A stretch of 29,343 nt of DNA, taken from contig CAZEIU010000007.1 of NCBI GenBank assembly GCA_964512085.1, positions 1 to 29,343 on the forward strand. Reading direction: 5' to 3'. The position numbers were made by a program, and so were the translations under genes. The stretch comes from JAUPVL01 sp964512085 (GTDB lineage Bacteria > Patescibacteriota > Saccharimonadia > CAILAD01 > BJGX01). Below, in pieces: positions 16,161-23,346 of the stretch. Each line of letters begins with the position of its first letter. Position 1 is the first letter of the stretch. The notes under the pieces were generated by a model. That model had not been told where the DNA came from. It was given only the letters and a program-made list of their open reading frames with translations, and ran no database searches.

Positions 16161-16991
16161 CTAATTGGATTTTCTTAACTGTACCTGCTGGCCGGCATTT
16201 AGCTGTTGATTGGCATGGGCAGCAACTCTTTGTACAGTTAGACCTTCGGTTTGTCTAACAATTTGATTAGCAGCCGGGTTGGGTTGTGGAACTTGTGGCT
16301 GCTGTTGGGCTTGAGATTGGGGGTTTGCGATTACTTTTTGCATTTGGGCTACAGCAGAGTTGCGGGCAGCCTCTTCGGCGTTTTGAAGCATTTGATTGAC
16401 CTGCGTAGCATGTACGCTGGTTTCGTCTAAGACATCATCTTTGGGGGTAGTTGCTTGTGGCGATACTACTCCAGCCCCCGATGCAGGAGTGGCGGCTCCT
16501 ACTTGAGCCGGGCCAATTATTCTTGAAGCATATACATCAGCCTGATTATTTTCGTCGGGCAAAGAAATACTCGGGTCTTTAAAATTACCACGGGTATCAA
16601 TTATCGAAGCCAGTTGTTTTAACTGACCAGGTGTTACATTCTTAGTGGAGCTGACGTGGGTTGGGTCTTTTTTGGGAGCATCTTGTACAACTACTTCTTT
16701 ACTGTCATCTTTTATCCACATTCTTTTGCGAGGCACAATCAAAAACCTTATAAAAGCTACTACGAAATCTTCAAATGGTACACCTTCGCGTTGCCCAAAG
16801 CCAAGCATTAAGAAAAATCCAGTAACCGGAAAAGCAAAGACAATAGCAATAAGAATAGAAAAGCTAAATATTCGCCACATTAAAAAAGCCCACAACAAAG
16901 CGATTATTACGTATATAAATTGCTTTATAGAAAGCGGACCTAAGATTTTATCTTCGGTCTCAACATCTTGTGGTACTTTATATTGACCCAT
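16161..16991 (-). CDS. PrgI-family T4SS membrane protein
   Basis: PrgI-family proteins are small inner-membrane components of Gram-positive type IV secretion, usually next to VirB4 and thought to play the VirB3 role. The N-terminal 95 residues fit well: YKVPQDVETEDKILGPLSIKQF leads into two adjacent membrane helices (about 24-43 and 44-66), followed by GVPFEDFVVAFIRFLIVPRKRMW. Unlike short PrgI proteins, this one carries an extra cytoplasmic tail of about 170 residues rich in Gln, Ala and Pro (QSQAQQQPQVPQPNP). The ATG stands 8 bases behind an extended -10 element, so translation may be leaderless. VirB6-like genes lie upstream; the TraC-like gene and virB4 follow. Confidence 0.87.
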   Translation of the reverse strand: MGQYKVPQDVETEDKILGPLSIKQFIYVIIALLWAFLMWRIFSFSILIAIVFAFPVTGFFLMLGFGQREGVPFEDFVVAFIRFLIVPRKRMWIKDDSKEVVVQDAPKKDPTHVSSTKNVTPGQLKQLASIIDTRGNFKDPSISLPDENNQADVYASRIIGPAQVGAATPASGAGVVSPQATTPKDDVLDETSVHATQVNQMLQNAEEAARNSAVAQMQKVIANPQSQAQQQPQVPQPNPAANQIVRQTEGLTVQRVAAHANQQLNAGQQVQLRKSN

Positions 16992-16999
16992 ACAGATTC

Positions 17000-17008
17000 A
17001 TTATAGCA
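17000..17008 (-). promoter_or_regulatory. extended -10 promoter immediately before prgI
   Basis: The minus strand carries TTTTGCTATAAT (17000-17011), a TGn extended -10 with perfect TATAAT. Only 8 bases separate it from the ATG at 16991, so the predicted transcription start falls at or within 2 bases of the start codon. There is no room for a Shine-Dalgarno. Confidence 0.55.
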
Positions 17009-17020
17009 AAACAAGTATGT

Positions 17021-18931
17021 TTACAGCCAGCTACCGTCGGCTGCGATATTACTCGATATAGCTTGCTGCATAGGGTTTGCTCCAGCAGCACCGTGGCTAG
17101 CAATAGCCATACGCACATCTTCTGGAATAGAGTTACGTACACTTCTGTCGCTCAATAAGTTGCGCATTTGAGATGGTGTGAATCTATTAAGCTTAGCATC
17201 ATCAAGATTAAACACCTTTACGCCGGCTGCGTTTGTAGTTTCGTTACCAAGCCAATCTTTCTTGGTTGCACCGCTAGCGCCGCCAAAAGTTTTGGCATCC
17301 ATTGCCTGAAACCATGCTCTCTTTTTATCGTCGCTGTCATAAATATTACGCATATCTGGCATACCATCAAAGGCACCCCAATCTTTTGTTGTTGCAGCGC
17401 CAAGTAATTCTTTATTAAATCCATAGCTAGGGTCAGATAGTGCTGTTTTGACCGCCTCTCTATCACCTCTCTTAGCAAGCGCAGTAAGGGCTGATACTTT
17501 AGCTGGTTTGTATTTTTGCTTAAGCATATTTTTTAGCTCATTGCTAGTACCGAGCGATGCAGCTTTGTCATAAACTTCTTGAGCTCTATTACGAGTCGCA
17601 CCCATTTTGGCAGTGGCTTTGGCCGACTTTTTACTTAGTCCACTCGGGCCAGCTACCGCTACCCTACCAAGCCTACTTTCGCCATATTTTTCACTGGCAG
17701 CAATACGATTTTGCGCACCCTCTTTGGCTTTGACTCCACCTTCTTTAGACTTACCTACGGCGTAGCCAGCTACAGCCGCACCAGTAACGGCCATAATATC
17801 GCCCGATAGTTTGAGGCATTTAGGTATCATTAGCAGGGCCACAAAAGGTATTAGTCCACCAATTAATATATTTATTTTATTGGTGCTATAAACAGATGGG
17901 TCGAGTGTAGGGTGCAGTAGCATAAAAGACAATATCTCGGCGGTTGTAATTAGTATCATTACTAGCGGATACATAAGCACCAGCTTTATTAAGTTGCGTC
18001 CCCATTTGTAGAAAAATGGTTGCGTACCTGGTAGCACCCAAGCCAAAAAGGCTAGTGGCGCTGCAAAGATTAAGATAATAAGAATTAAATATCGCGCTAC
18101 CATATATATAACGGTTAATAGAAGGGCGCCAACCACCATAATGGCCATTAGCAGTAACAATAAAAACACAATCGTTCCACCGAGAGCCGAAACAATGATA
18201 TTGTCTTTGCTTATAGAAAGTAGACCAATTGTGCCATCAGTAAGGTTGGGTATCGCCACATTGGGCCCAAGTACACCTTGGCTTATAAGTTTAGGGCCAT
18301 AGTAGCCCAAGATATTACCTATATCTATTAGCGAGGCGACTATTAAATAACCAAATTGTGCCAAAATAATTGCTGCAATGAGGCGGGGTAATACGCTCTT
18401 AACGTTGTAGCTATCTAAGAATCTAAAGTCACCAATAAAATTAGCAAATATCATTACTAAGAAAACAATTATAAATAAGCTGTTGGTAAAGTTGAGGACA
18501 TTTGTATAGGCTTTAAACAAGCCCTGGTCGTTATTAAACTGCAGAGGCGGTACGCTCAAGAGATTGGTTAGTATACTGTCGTTAGGCCCGGCCAGCCAAT
18601 TAATAAGCTTGGTAATTTGGTCATATATAGGGCAGAGCATAAACCCTAGAGGGCCAGCAATGTCATCACAGCTTTGCTCCTCTGGCTCTTTTTGAGTGCT
18701 TTGGTTTTGACCTGACGAATTGACTTGCGAATTGGTGTTTTGTTGAGTGGTAGTACTTTGCTGAGGTTGAGCCTGGCTCTGAGTAGTGGTATTAGATTGA
18801 GTAGGCTGAGGTGCTGCTTCGGCGCTAAATACCGGCGTAAGAATACTAAAAAAAAGTACCAAAATACTGGTCACCAAAAAAACGGCGCCCATAGATTGCT
18901 TCTTAGTTAGAAAGCGTAGTGCACTTTTCAT
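17021..18931 (-). CDS. VirB6/TrbL-like T4SS channel protein (first copy)
   Basis: The 636-residue polytopic protein has a signal peptide at 1-39 (possible cleavage after FSAEA), a Gln/Thr/Ser-rich linker to about 85, six or so membrane segments (about 150-167, 183-208, 249-279, 280-300, 314-338, 355-370) and a cytoplasmic tail of about 240 residues rich in Lys and Ala. The segment ILIFAAPLAFLAWVLPGTQ and the LPRLIAAIILAQF helix are of the VirB6/TrbL type and are shared with the neighbouring 746-residue protein. It probably forms the inner-membrane pore of the system. A good promoter stands 70 bases upstream. No Shine-Dalgarno is seen. Confidence 0.82.
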   Translation of the reverse strand: MKSALRFLTKKQSMGAVFLVTSILVLFFSILTPVFSAEAAPQPTQSNTTTQSQAQPQQSTTTQQNTNSQVNSSGQNQSTQKEPEEQSCDDIAGPLGFMLCPIYDQITKLINWLAGPNDSILTNLLSVPPLQFNNDQGLFKAYTNVLNFTNSLFIIVFLVMIFANFIGDFRFLDSYNVKSVLPRLIAAIILAQFGYLIVASLIDIGNILGYYGPKLISQGVLGPNVAIPNLTDGTIGLLSISKDNIIVSALGGTIVFLLLLLMAIMVVGALLLTVIYMVARYLILIILIFAAPLAFLAWVLPGTQPFFYKWGRNLIKLVLMYPLVMILITTAEILSFMLLHPTLDPSVYSTNKINILIGGLIPFVALLMIPKCLKLSGDIMAVTGAAVAGYAVGKSKEGGVKAKEGAQNRIAASEKYGESRLGRVAVAGPSGLSKKSAKATAKMGATRNRAQEVYDKAASLGTSNELKNMLKQKYKPAKVSALTALAKRGDREAVKTALSDPSYGFNKELLGAATTKDWGAFDGMPDMRNIYDSDDKKRAWFQAMDAKTFGGASGATKKDWLGNETTNAAGVKVFNLDDAKLNRFTPSQMRNLLSDRSVRNSIPEDVRMAIASHGAAGANPMQQAISSNIAADGSWL

Positions 18932-19001
18932 AGATTTGTCACTAACTCATTTAGATTATTGCGGTGAGCATTTAAGCTACCAAAAACTGAGTTAATGAGT
19001 A

Positions 19002-19030
19002 ATCATATCAGAAAATAGCTATTTTGTAAA
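19002..19030 (-). promoter_or_regulatory. promoter of the virB6-like/prgI/virB4 operon
   Basis: In the 151-base gap between the two VirB6-like genes, the minus strand has TTTACA (19025-19030) and TATGAT (19002-19007) separated by 17 bases; each box matches consensus at five of six positions. Transcription would begin near 18995 with a leader of about 64 bases. Inside this leader are short inverted elements around TAACTCATT (near 18951-18959) and TGAGTTAATGAGT (near 18988-19000), which may form a weak hairpin or operator. Confidence 0.6.
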
Positions 19031-19082
19031 TGTATAAACGCTTAAGTTAAATTAATTGTTTAGTAAAGTATGAATTGATTAT

Positions 19083-21323
19083 TTATAAGGTTGTACCTTT
19101 GAATCTAGAATTAACTACGGGCAAACCCTTATTGGCATCGCCTACTACTTTATAATCATCACCAACCTCAACTTCAGTATGCGCAGCTTTTGCTGCTGTT
19201 TCAGCATTTGTTCTAACTTGTGCCCTAGCTTGTTGTTTTACTCTGTTAATAGCTTCATTTCGTGCTTGCTGTACATTCATACCTTGGGAAGTTAATGTTG
19301 CCTCTATACGGTTATGTGCACCGCTTGCTATGAGTTGATCTTCGATCACTCTGTCGGCTCCATTTTTAAGTAAATCTTGTTCTCTGTTGTTTGCATCCAT
19401 CATTATTATACCTTCATTAACTTCATCTTGTGCTTGATCGGAAGTTTTCCCTTCTATTCGGGCCAAGTTTACAGCATCTTGTGCCGATAGTACTCTCTTG
19501 TTGTTTAATTCACTCTGCTTTGCTTGTACAGCTTTGAGAGCTTCTTTCTTAACCTCTCCTTTGCCTGTTTTTGACAACTCGATTTGTCTGTCTAAGCCTA
19601 ATGACCCGATGTCTTCTTTAAGTTGTTTACTAGACTTGTCTTTTAGCCCAGCCCCCTTTGCCTCGAGCTTAGCTGCTCTCTTGCCCCCGAGTACTTTTTG
19701 ACCAACGCCAGATTTACCAAAGCCTTCATAAGCTTTACCTTTTGCTTCGGCAAGTTTACCTTCTTGTGCGCTTTTCTTGACGCCTTCTTGTGCTTTTTGA
19801 CCAGCTCTTGTTTCTGCCACCATCTTACCTGTTTTAGCCATAATGTCTCCACTTAGTTTTAGAGTTTTTGGTACCAAAGCAAGAACCACTAATGGTACAA
19901 AAATGCCAACCAGTGAAGATAGGAAGTTTGTACCGCCGCTATTCCCAAAAAAATTGCCAGATAGTAAGAGTAAGCTAAATATTGCCCCGCCTGTAAATAG
20001 TAGAGTTACTAGTAAATACATAAGAGATAATTTAATAAACATACTCCACCATTTTTTGAAAAATTGTTCGGTATTTGGCAAAACCCATGCTGCAAAAGCA
20101 AAAGGTGTAGCTAGTACCAGCAATACAATAAAGAAATATCGCATTACTAAATAAAAGAATGCAATAATGCCCACTATAATTCCGGCCAAAAGCACAATCA
20201 TTAACATAAAGAATTGACCTATTGATTCGAACAGGTCACCCAGGTTGCCTACTCCAGGCTGAGGGGGTGTAGTAGAAGGGTTGCCTGTTACAGCATTGGC
20301 AAACGCTTGCGCAGGTGTGCCATTTATACCAAAAGATTTAAGAAGTAAAGTCGGCAGGGTTACTGCTAATATGTTGCCCAAATCAAGAATGGTTTGACAT
20401 ATTAAGAGCGAGAACTGAGTGAGTATAATAGCCGCTATAAGTTTGGGTAACGTCTTTTTGATCGTGTAGTTATCTAACCCCGGTATTGCTATAAAGTTAG
20501 CAAAAATAATTACTAAGAAAATAATAATGTAAAAAGAATTGGCTACATTGATCATTGCCCTTAAGGCATCGGCGAGCTGAGTGCTTTGAGTAAGATCGGG
20601 GTTTGTAAGCGCAGTCTGTAAACCCTCTATTACAGTCGTAATTGCTGAAGTCATAAAATTCATAACCGGACACATAATAAAGGAAAGCGGAGAGTTAACT
20701 TTCTCTTCGCAAGAGTCTTGTTGTTGTTCGAGTGTCTCTAATTCCGCTAACTTGTCTCTTACGGTTCTGACATTAGCGATCATTGTAGCCGTAGCTTCTG
20801 TTGGCCCTGCTCTAAAAAAATTAGGTTTACCAGTACTATCTCTACCACCCTGAAAATCATCATAGTCATTACCATTCCACGGCTGACAATTGTTAGGTAT
20901 TAACATAGAACAGAAAGGTCCACCGCTAGACCCATTAGGAGGAGTACCTCTATTGGTGTTGCCAGCGCTAGTGGTAGTAAAAGGCTCTGTAGCTCTTTCA
21001 TAATGGCCCAAACTAAATGGGTCACCACTACCAGTTTGACAAACGTTTGGCGAGCCAAGGTTACGAAGAATTGCATTGCCGTTTTCGCAAAGAACTATAT
21101 AAGTACCTTTATGTTCTACAAAAGACGGAAATCCATTTCTTAAAGTTAGTACAGGGTCATATTTATAAGTCTCATCACCACAATCTATCTCACCAGAAGA
21201 AACAAAATCTGCAGTATCGCCACCACATGCGGCTTTGGCTCTATTGGCCATCACTATAAAAGCCACAAATATAATAGCTAAAGACACAAAGGATAAAAGC
21301 AGATAACGGGAGAATTTTTTCAT
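19083..21323 (-). CDS. VirB6/TrbL-like T4SS channel protein (second copy)
   Basis: A 746-residue paralogue of the adjacent VirB6-like protein. A signal peptide (1-31, possible cleavage after NRAKA) is followed by a cysteine-containing extracellular domain of about 180 residues, then SFIMCPVMNFMT and membrane segments at about 262-281, 295-320, 368-392, 395-415, 432-455 and 468-486. Shared landmarks with the other copy are IFANFI, LPKLIAAIILTQF, LATPFAFAAWVLPNTEQFF and the exit motif PKTLKLSGDIMAKTG. The last about 245 residues are a charged, helical cytoplasmic tail, possibly coiled coil and unlike the other copy's tail. It is divergent from the pilin genes across a 74-base gap. Two pore proteins could assemble into one heteromeric channel. 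Confidence 0.82.
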   Translation of the reverse strand: MKKFSRYLLLSFVSLAIIFVAFIVMANRAKAACGGDTADFVSSGEIDCGDETYKYDPVLTLRNGFPSFVEHKGTYIVLCENGNAILRNLGSPNVCQTGSGDPFSLGHYERATEPFTTTSAGNTNRGTPPNGSSGGPFCSMLIPNNCQPWNGNDYDDFQGGRDSTGKPNFFRAGPTEATATMIANVRTVRDKLAELETLEQQQDSCEEKVNSPLSFIMCPVMNFMTSAITTVIEGLQTALTNPDLTQSTQLADALRAMINVANSFYIIIFLVIIFANFIAIPGLDNYTIKKTLPKLIAAIILTQFSLLICQTILDLGNILAVTLPTLLLKSFGINGTPAQAFANAVTGNPSTTPPQPGVGNLGDLFESIGQFFMLMIVLLAGIIVGIIAFFYLVMRYFFIVLLVLATPFAFAAWVLPNTEQFFKKWWSMFIKLSLMYLLVTLLFTGGAIFSLLLLSGNFFGNSGGTNFLSSLVGIFVPLVVLALVPKTLKLSGDIMAKTGKMVAETRAGQKAQEGVKKSAQEGKLAEAKGKAYEGFGKSGVGQKVLGGKRAAKLEAKGAGLKDKSSKQLKEDIGSLGLDRQIELSKTGKGEVKKEALKAVQAKQSELNNKRVLSAQDAVNLARIEGKTSDQAQDEVNEGIIMMDANNREQDLLKNGADRVIEDQLIASGAHNRIEATLTSQGMNVQQARNEAINRVKQQARAQVRTNAETAAKAAHTEVEVGDDYKVVGDANKGLPVVNSRFKGTTL

Positions 21324-21397
21324 AATACTTATGTATTACTATACAACTTATTAAAGATGTATAAAAGTCTGCGTAGTAGTGTAAAATAGAAGTTATT
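21324..21397. promoter_or_regulatory. divergent promoter region between VirB6-like and pilin-like genes
   Basis: Seventy-four bases separate the two opposite gene sets. On the plus strand TAAAAT (21382-21387) lies 10 bases before the first pilin ATG. On the minus strand TATAGT lies 14 bases before the VirB6-like ATG. No good -35 pairs with either. The shared short spacer suggests coordinated control of pilins and channel genes; this is inference. Confidence 0.4.
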
Positions 21398-21856
21398 ATG
21401 AAAAGCTATATTACATTGTTGCGACATAACTTCTGTAAGATTATCGTTTCTACATCTTTGGTACTTACGTTGATATTAATAAATACTCTACCAGCAAGCG
21501 CTGTTGCAGATACTGGCGGAGGCGGGTCTGTAGCTGGTACAACAACTACAGGTTCTGCCACAGCCAACAAAATACAATGTGGTGTGCTCGATAACTTACC
21601 AGGGGGTATCAACCTATGCGATCGGCAAGGTCCCAATGCACTCAACTCAGTAATAAACGACATCGCCAATTTTTTAATAGGTATGATGGGCTTGGTGTTA
21701 GCTATTGTAATAATTGTAAGTGCTATTCAAATAGTAACCTCAGGCGGTAGTCCAGAGGCCATGAAATCGGCCAAAAATCGTCTAATGCAAGCTGCCATTA
21801 GTCTTGGTTTGCTTATATCTTTTCGTGCTATAATTGCCCTATTAGGAATAAACTAA
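21398..21856 (+). CDS. pilin-like T4SS protein 1 (TrbC/VirB2-like)
   Basis: The 152-residue product has an N-terminal signal (about 15-35, possible cleavage at LPASAVA), a Gly/Thr-rich linker, a two-cysteine segment (IQCGVLDNLPGGINLCDR) and then the two-helix pilin-like core. Helix one, GMMGLVLAIVIIVSAIQIV, is followed by the turn TSGGSPEAMKSAKNRL and helix two, AAISLGLLISFRAIIALLG. This membrane hairpin with a short polar turn is the architecture of TrbC/VirB2-like pilins. It is the most divergent of the five. The next gene starts 1 base after its stop. Confidence 0.75.
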   Translation: MKSYITLLRHNFCKIIVSTSLVLTLILINTLPASAVADTGGGGSVAGTTTTGSATANKIQCGVLDNLPGGINLCDRQGPNALNSVINDIANFLIGMMGLVLAIVIIVSAIQIVTSGGSPEAMKSAKNRLMQAAISLGLLISFRAIIALLGIN

Positions 21857-21857
21857 A

Positions 21858-22142
21858 ATGAAAGTATTACTTGCAGTTACATTATTTCAAGGGGTAGATA
21901 CTACAAGTTTTGCAGGCGTCGTAACATTATTAGAAAACGCTGCCCAAATACTAATGGGCTTTGTGGGCGCTTTGGCAGTTATATTTATAATAGTTGGTGG
22001 TATTCAGTATATTACCTCGGCCGGTAACTCGGCCGGTACCGAAAAAGCCAAAAAAACCATCACCTATGCTATTGGTGGTTTGGCCTTGGCTCTTAGTACT
22101 ACTGCTATAATCAATCTTATTAATCGACTATTCTTCTCTTGA
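21858..22142 (+). CDS. pilin-like T4SS protein 2 (TrbC/VirB2-like)
   Basis: A 94-residue membrane protein with no separate signal peptide: the hydrophobic N-terminus runs into a helix (ILMGFVGALAVIFIIVGGI), then the polar turn YITSAGNSAGTEKAKKTI and a second helix (GGLALALSTTAIINLIN). It keeps the family marks VGGIQYITSAGN and KAKKTI seen in the other members. It follows pilin 1 by one base with no room for a Shine-Dalgarno, so it is probably translated by coupling. Likely subunit or minor subunit of a surface filament or channel. Confidence 0.75.
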   Translation: MKVLLAVTLFQGVDTTSFAGVVTLLENAAQILMGFVGALAVIFIIVGGIQYITSAGNSAGTEKAKKTITYAIGGLALALSTTAIINLINRLFFS

Positions 22143-22146
22143 GCTG

Positions 22147-22176
22147 TTGAACAATTACTAACATAAACGGTATTAT
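22147..22176 (+). promoter_or_regulatory. promoter of pilin-like gene 3, leaderless type
   Basis: TTGAAC (22147-22152) and TATTAT (22171-22176) are separated by 18 bases. The ATG at 22184 follows after 7 bases, so transcription probably begins at the start codon. No Shine-Dalgarno is present. It lets pilin 3 be expressed separately from pilins 1-2. Confidence 0.55.
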
Positions 22177-22183
22177 ATAAGCA

Positions 22184-22477
22184 ATGAACATCCTCACCCA
22201 TCTCAAACTCGCCGCTCTCACCGCGCCATCAAGCCTTGGTGGTCCCAGTGATTTTGGATCTTTAATACAAACAGTTACTAATCTATTGCTAAGTATCGCG
22301 GGTATTGTATCGGTACTATTTATAATAGTTGGCGGTATTATGTATGCTACTTCTGCTGGTAATGATTCTCAGGTTCAAAAAGCCAAAAGTACTATCACTA
22401 GCGCTGTAATTGGTTTGATCATCGCTATTTTGTCTTATGCGATTGTAAATTTCTTATTGGGGTCGGTGTTTAAATAA
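22184..22477 (+). CDS. pilin-like T4SS protein 3 (TrbC/VirB2-like)
   Basis: A 97-residue protein with the same hairpin layout: SIAGIVSVLFIIVGGIMYA (helix one), TSAGNDSQVQKAKSTI (polar turn), and AVIGLIIAILSYAIVNFLLG (helix two). The ending LSYAIVNFxLG is shared with members 4 and 5. The N-terminus (MNILTHLKLAALTAPSS) is a short, weakly hydrophobic leader. The own promoter just upstream suggests transcription with a very short or no leader. Confidence 0.77.
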   Translation: MNILTHLKLAALTAPSSLGGPSDFGSLIQTVTNLLLSIAGIVSVLFIIVGGIMYATSAGNDSQVQKAKSTITSAVIGLIIAILSYAIVNFLLGSVFK

Positions 22478-22541
22478 GATTTATCGATATTGCGAAACCG
22501 TAATAAATAAGCTAAAGTATAATATATATAAGGAGAAACTA

Positions 22542-22904
22542 ATGTCAAAACTTAAAAATGCCCAACAATTTGTAATAGTTAGTGGTGGCGCGGCTACCAG
22601 CCTTTTGCCTCTAACAGCCAGAGCTGCAACCGAAGCCAGCGAAGGAGCCGAAGCTGCTCAGCCTACCGGTACTTCTTCTGATCTTCAAGCTCAAGTAAAA
22701 ACTATCACCAACACTATGCTCTTAGTAATTGGTATTGCGGCTGTAATAATGCTAATTGTAGGTGGTTTTCGGTATGTACTTAGTAATGGTAATGAAAAAG
22801 CCGTTAGTGGTGCCAAAGACACCATTCTATTTGCCATCATTGGTATCGTAGTAGCTCTACTCTCTTACGCCATAGTCAACTTTGTTCTTGGCCGATTTTC
22901 TTAA
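22542..22904 (+). CDS. pilin-like T4SS protein 4 (TrbC/VirB2-like)
   Basis: A 120-residue protein with an Ala-rich leader (about 10-30, possible cleavage after TARAA), an acidic spacer, then helix one (MLLVIGIAAVIMLIVGGF), the turn RYVLSNGNEKAVSGAKDTI and helix two (AIIGIVVALLSYAIVNFVLG). It is the only pilin with a strong Shine-Dalgarno (AAGGAG at 22531-22536, 5 bases before the ATG), and TATAAT lies at 22518-22523, so it may be the major, most highly translated subunit. It is close kin to pilin 5, sharing a 27-base identical DNA stretch near the 3' end. Confidence 0.78.
   Translation: MSKLKNAQQFVIVSGGAATSLLPLTARAATEASEGAEAAQPTGTSSDLQAQVKTITNTMLLVIGIAAVIMLIVGGFRYVLSNGNEKAVSGAKDTILFAIIGIVVALLSYAIVNFVLGRFS
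22869..22895 (+). repeat. 27-base exact repeat, copy 1 (3' end of pilin-like gene 4)
   Basis: Bases 22869-22895 are identical to 23256-23282 at the same codon positions of the next pilin gene, with further near-identity just upstream (CTACTCTCTTA in both). The rest of the two genes is much more diverged, so this fits recent duplication or gene conversion limited to the helix-two end. Confidence 0.8.
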
Positions 22905-22925
22905 AAAAAACCAACTCACAATAAT

Positions 22926-23291
22926 ATGAAACAAAAACTTACATTAGTTACGACCTCGGCTTTGGCTTATAGCTTGCTGTTCTCTACTAGGGTATATGCG
23001 GCCTGTGACATAACCGGTGGCGCTCAAAGTGGCGCCGAATGTGCCAAGGGTTCAAATGTACCGCTTAGCCTAGAAGCCCAAATAAGAAATATTACCAACA
23101 CCCTTTTGTTAGCAATAGGAGTAATTTCTGTAATTATGATTATTATTGGCGGTATACGCTATGCATTGTCTGGCGGCGAAGGTGATAACACCAAGGCTGC
23201 TAAAGACACCATATTGTTTGCAGTAGTCGGCTTAGTAATAGCCCTACTCTCTTATGCCATAGTCAACTTTGTTCTTGGCCGAATTAAATAA
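22926..23291 (+). CDS. pilin-like T4SS protein 5 (TrbC/VirB2-like)
   Basis: A 121-residue protein with a clear signal peptide (about 1-25, possible cleavage after RVYA), a short two-cysteine segment (ACDITGGAQSGAECAKG), helix one (LLLAIGVISVIMIIIGGI), the turn RYALSGGEGDNTKAAKDTI and helix two (AVVGLVIALLSYAIVNFVLG). It follows pilin 4 by 21 bases, with no good Shine-Dalgarno. The two N-terminal cysteines recall those in pilin 1 and could form a disulfide outside the cell. Confidence 0.78.
   Translation: MKQKLTLVTTSALAYSLLFSTRVYAACDITGGAQSGAECAKGSNVPLSLEAQIRNITNTLLLAIGVISVIMIIIGGIRYALSGGEGDNTKAAKDTILFAVVGLVIALLSYAIVNFVLGRIK
23256..23282 (+). repeat. 27-base exact repeat, copy 2 (3' end of pilin-like gene 5)
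   Basis: Identical to 22869-22895 in pilin-like gene 4 and in the same reading frame; encodes the AIVNFVLGR end of the second membrane helix. Confidence 0.8.
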
Positions 23292-23313
23292 ATCAAAAGG
23301 ATTATCGTTCTTA

Positions 23314-23340
23314 GTAGCAATGATCTAATTTTGCTACAAT
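23314..23340 (+). promoter_or_regulatory. leaderless promoter with overlapping palindromic operator
   Basis: The -10 TACAAT (23335-23340) is preceded by TGC, giving an extended -10 in the 12-mer TTTTGCTACAAT (23329-23340). The ATG follows after 6 bases. A perfect 7-base inverted repeat, GTAGCAA (23314-23320) and TTGCTAC (23331-23337), spans the spacer and enters the -10, where a bound repressor would block RNA polymerase. Alternatively the palindrome could be a weak hairpin at the end of the pilin transcript, but it has no T-run after it. Confidence 0.5.
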
Positions 23341-23346
23341 ACTATT

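Noticed and set aside
7450..23291. Integrated conjugative element
   Set aside because: No integrase, relaxase, coupling protein, direct-repeat ends or tRNA junction is seen at either edge, and base composition resembles the neighbours.
23314..23337. Terminator of the pilin transcript
   Set aside because: The 7-base inverted repeat has no following T-run and overlaps the -10 of the next gene, so an operator is more likely. A weak terminator function cannot be excluded.
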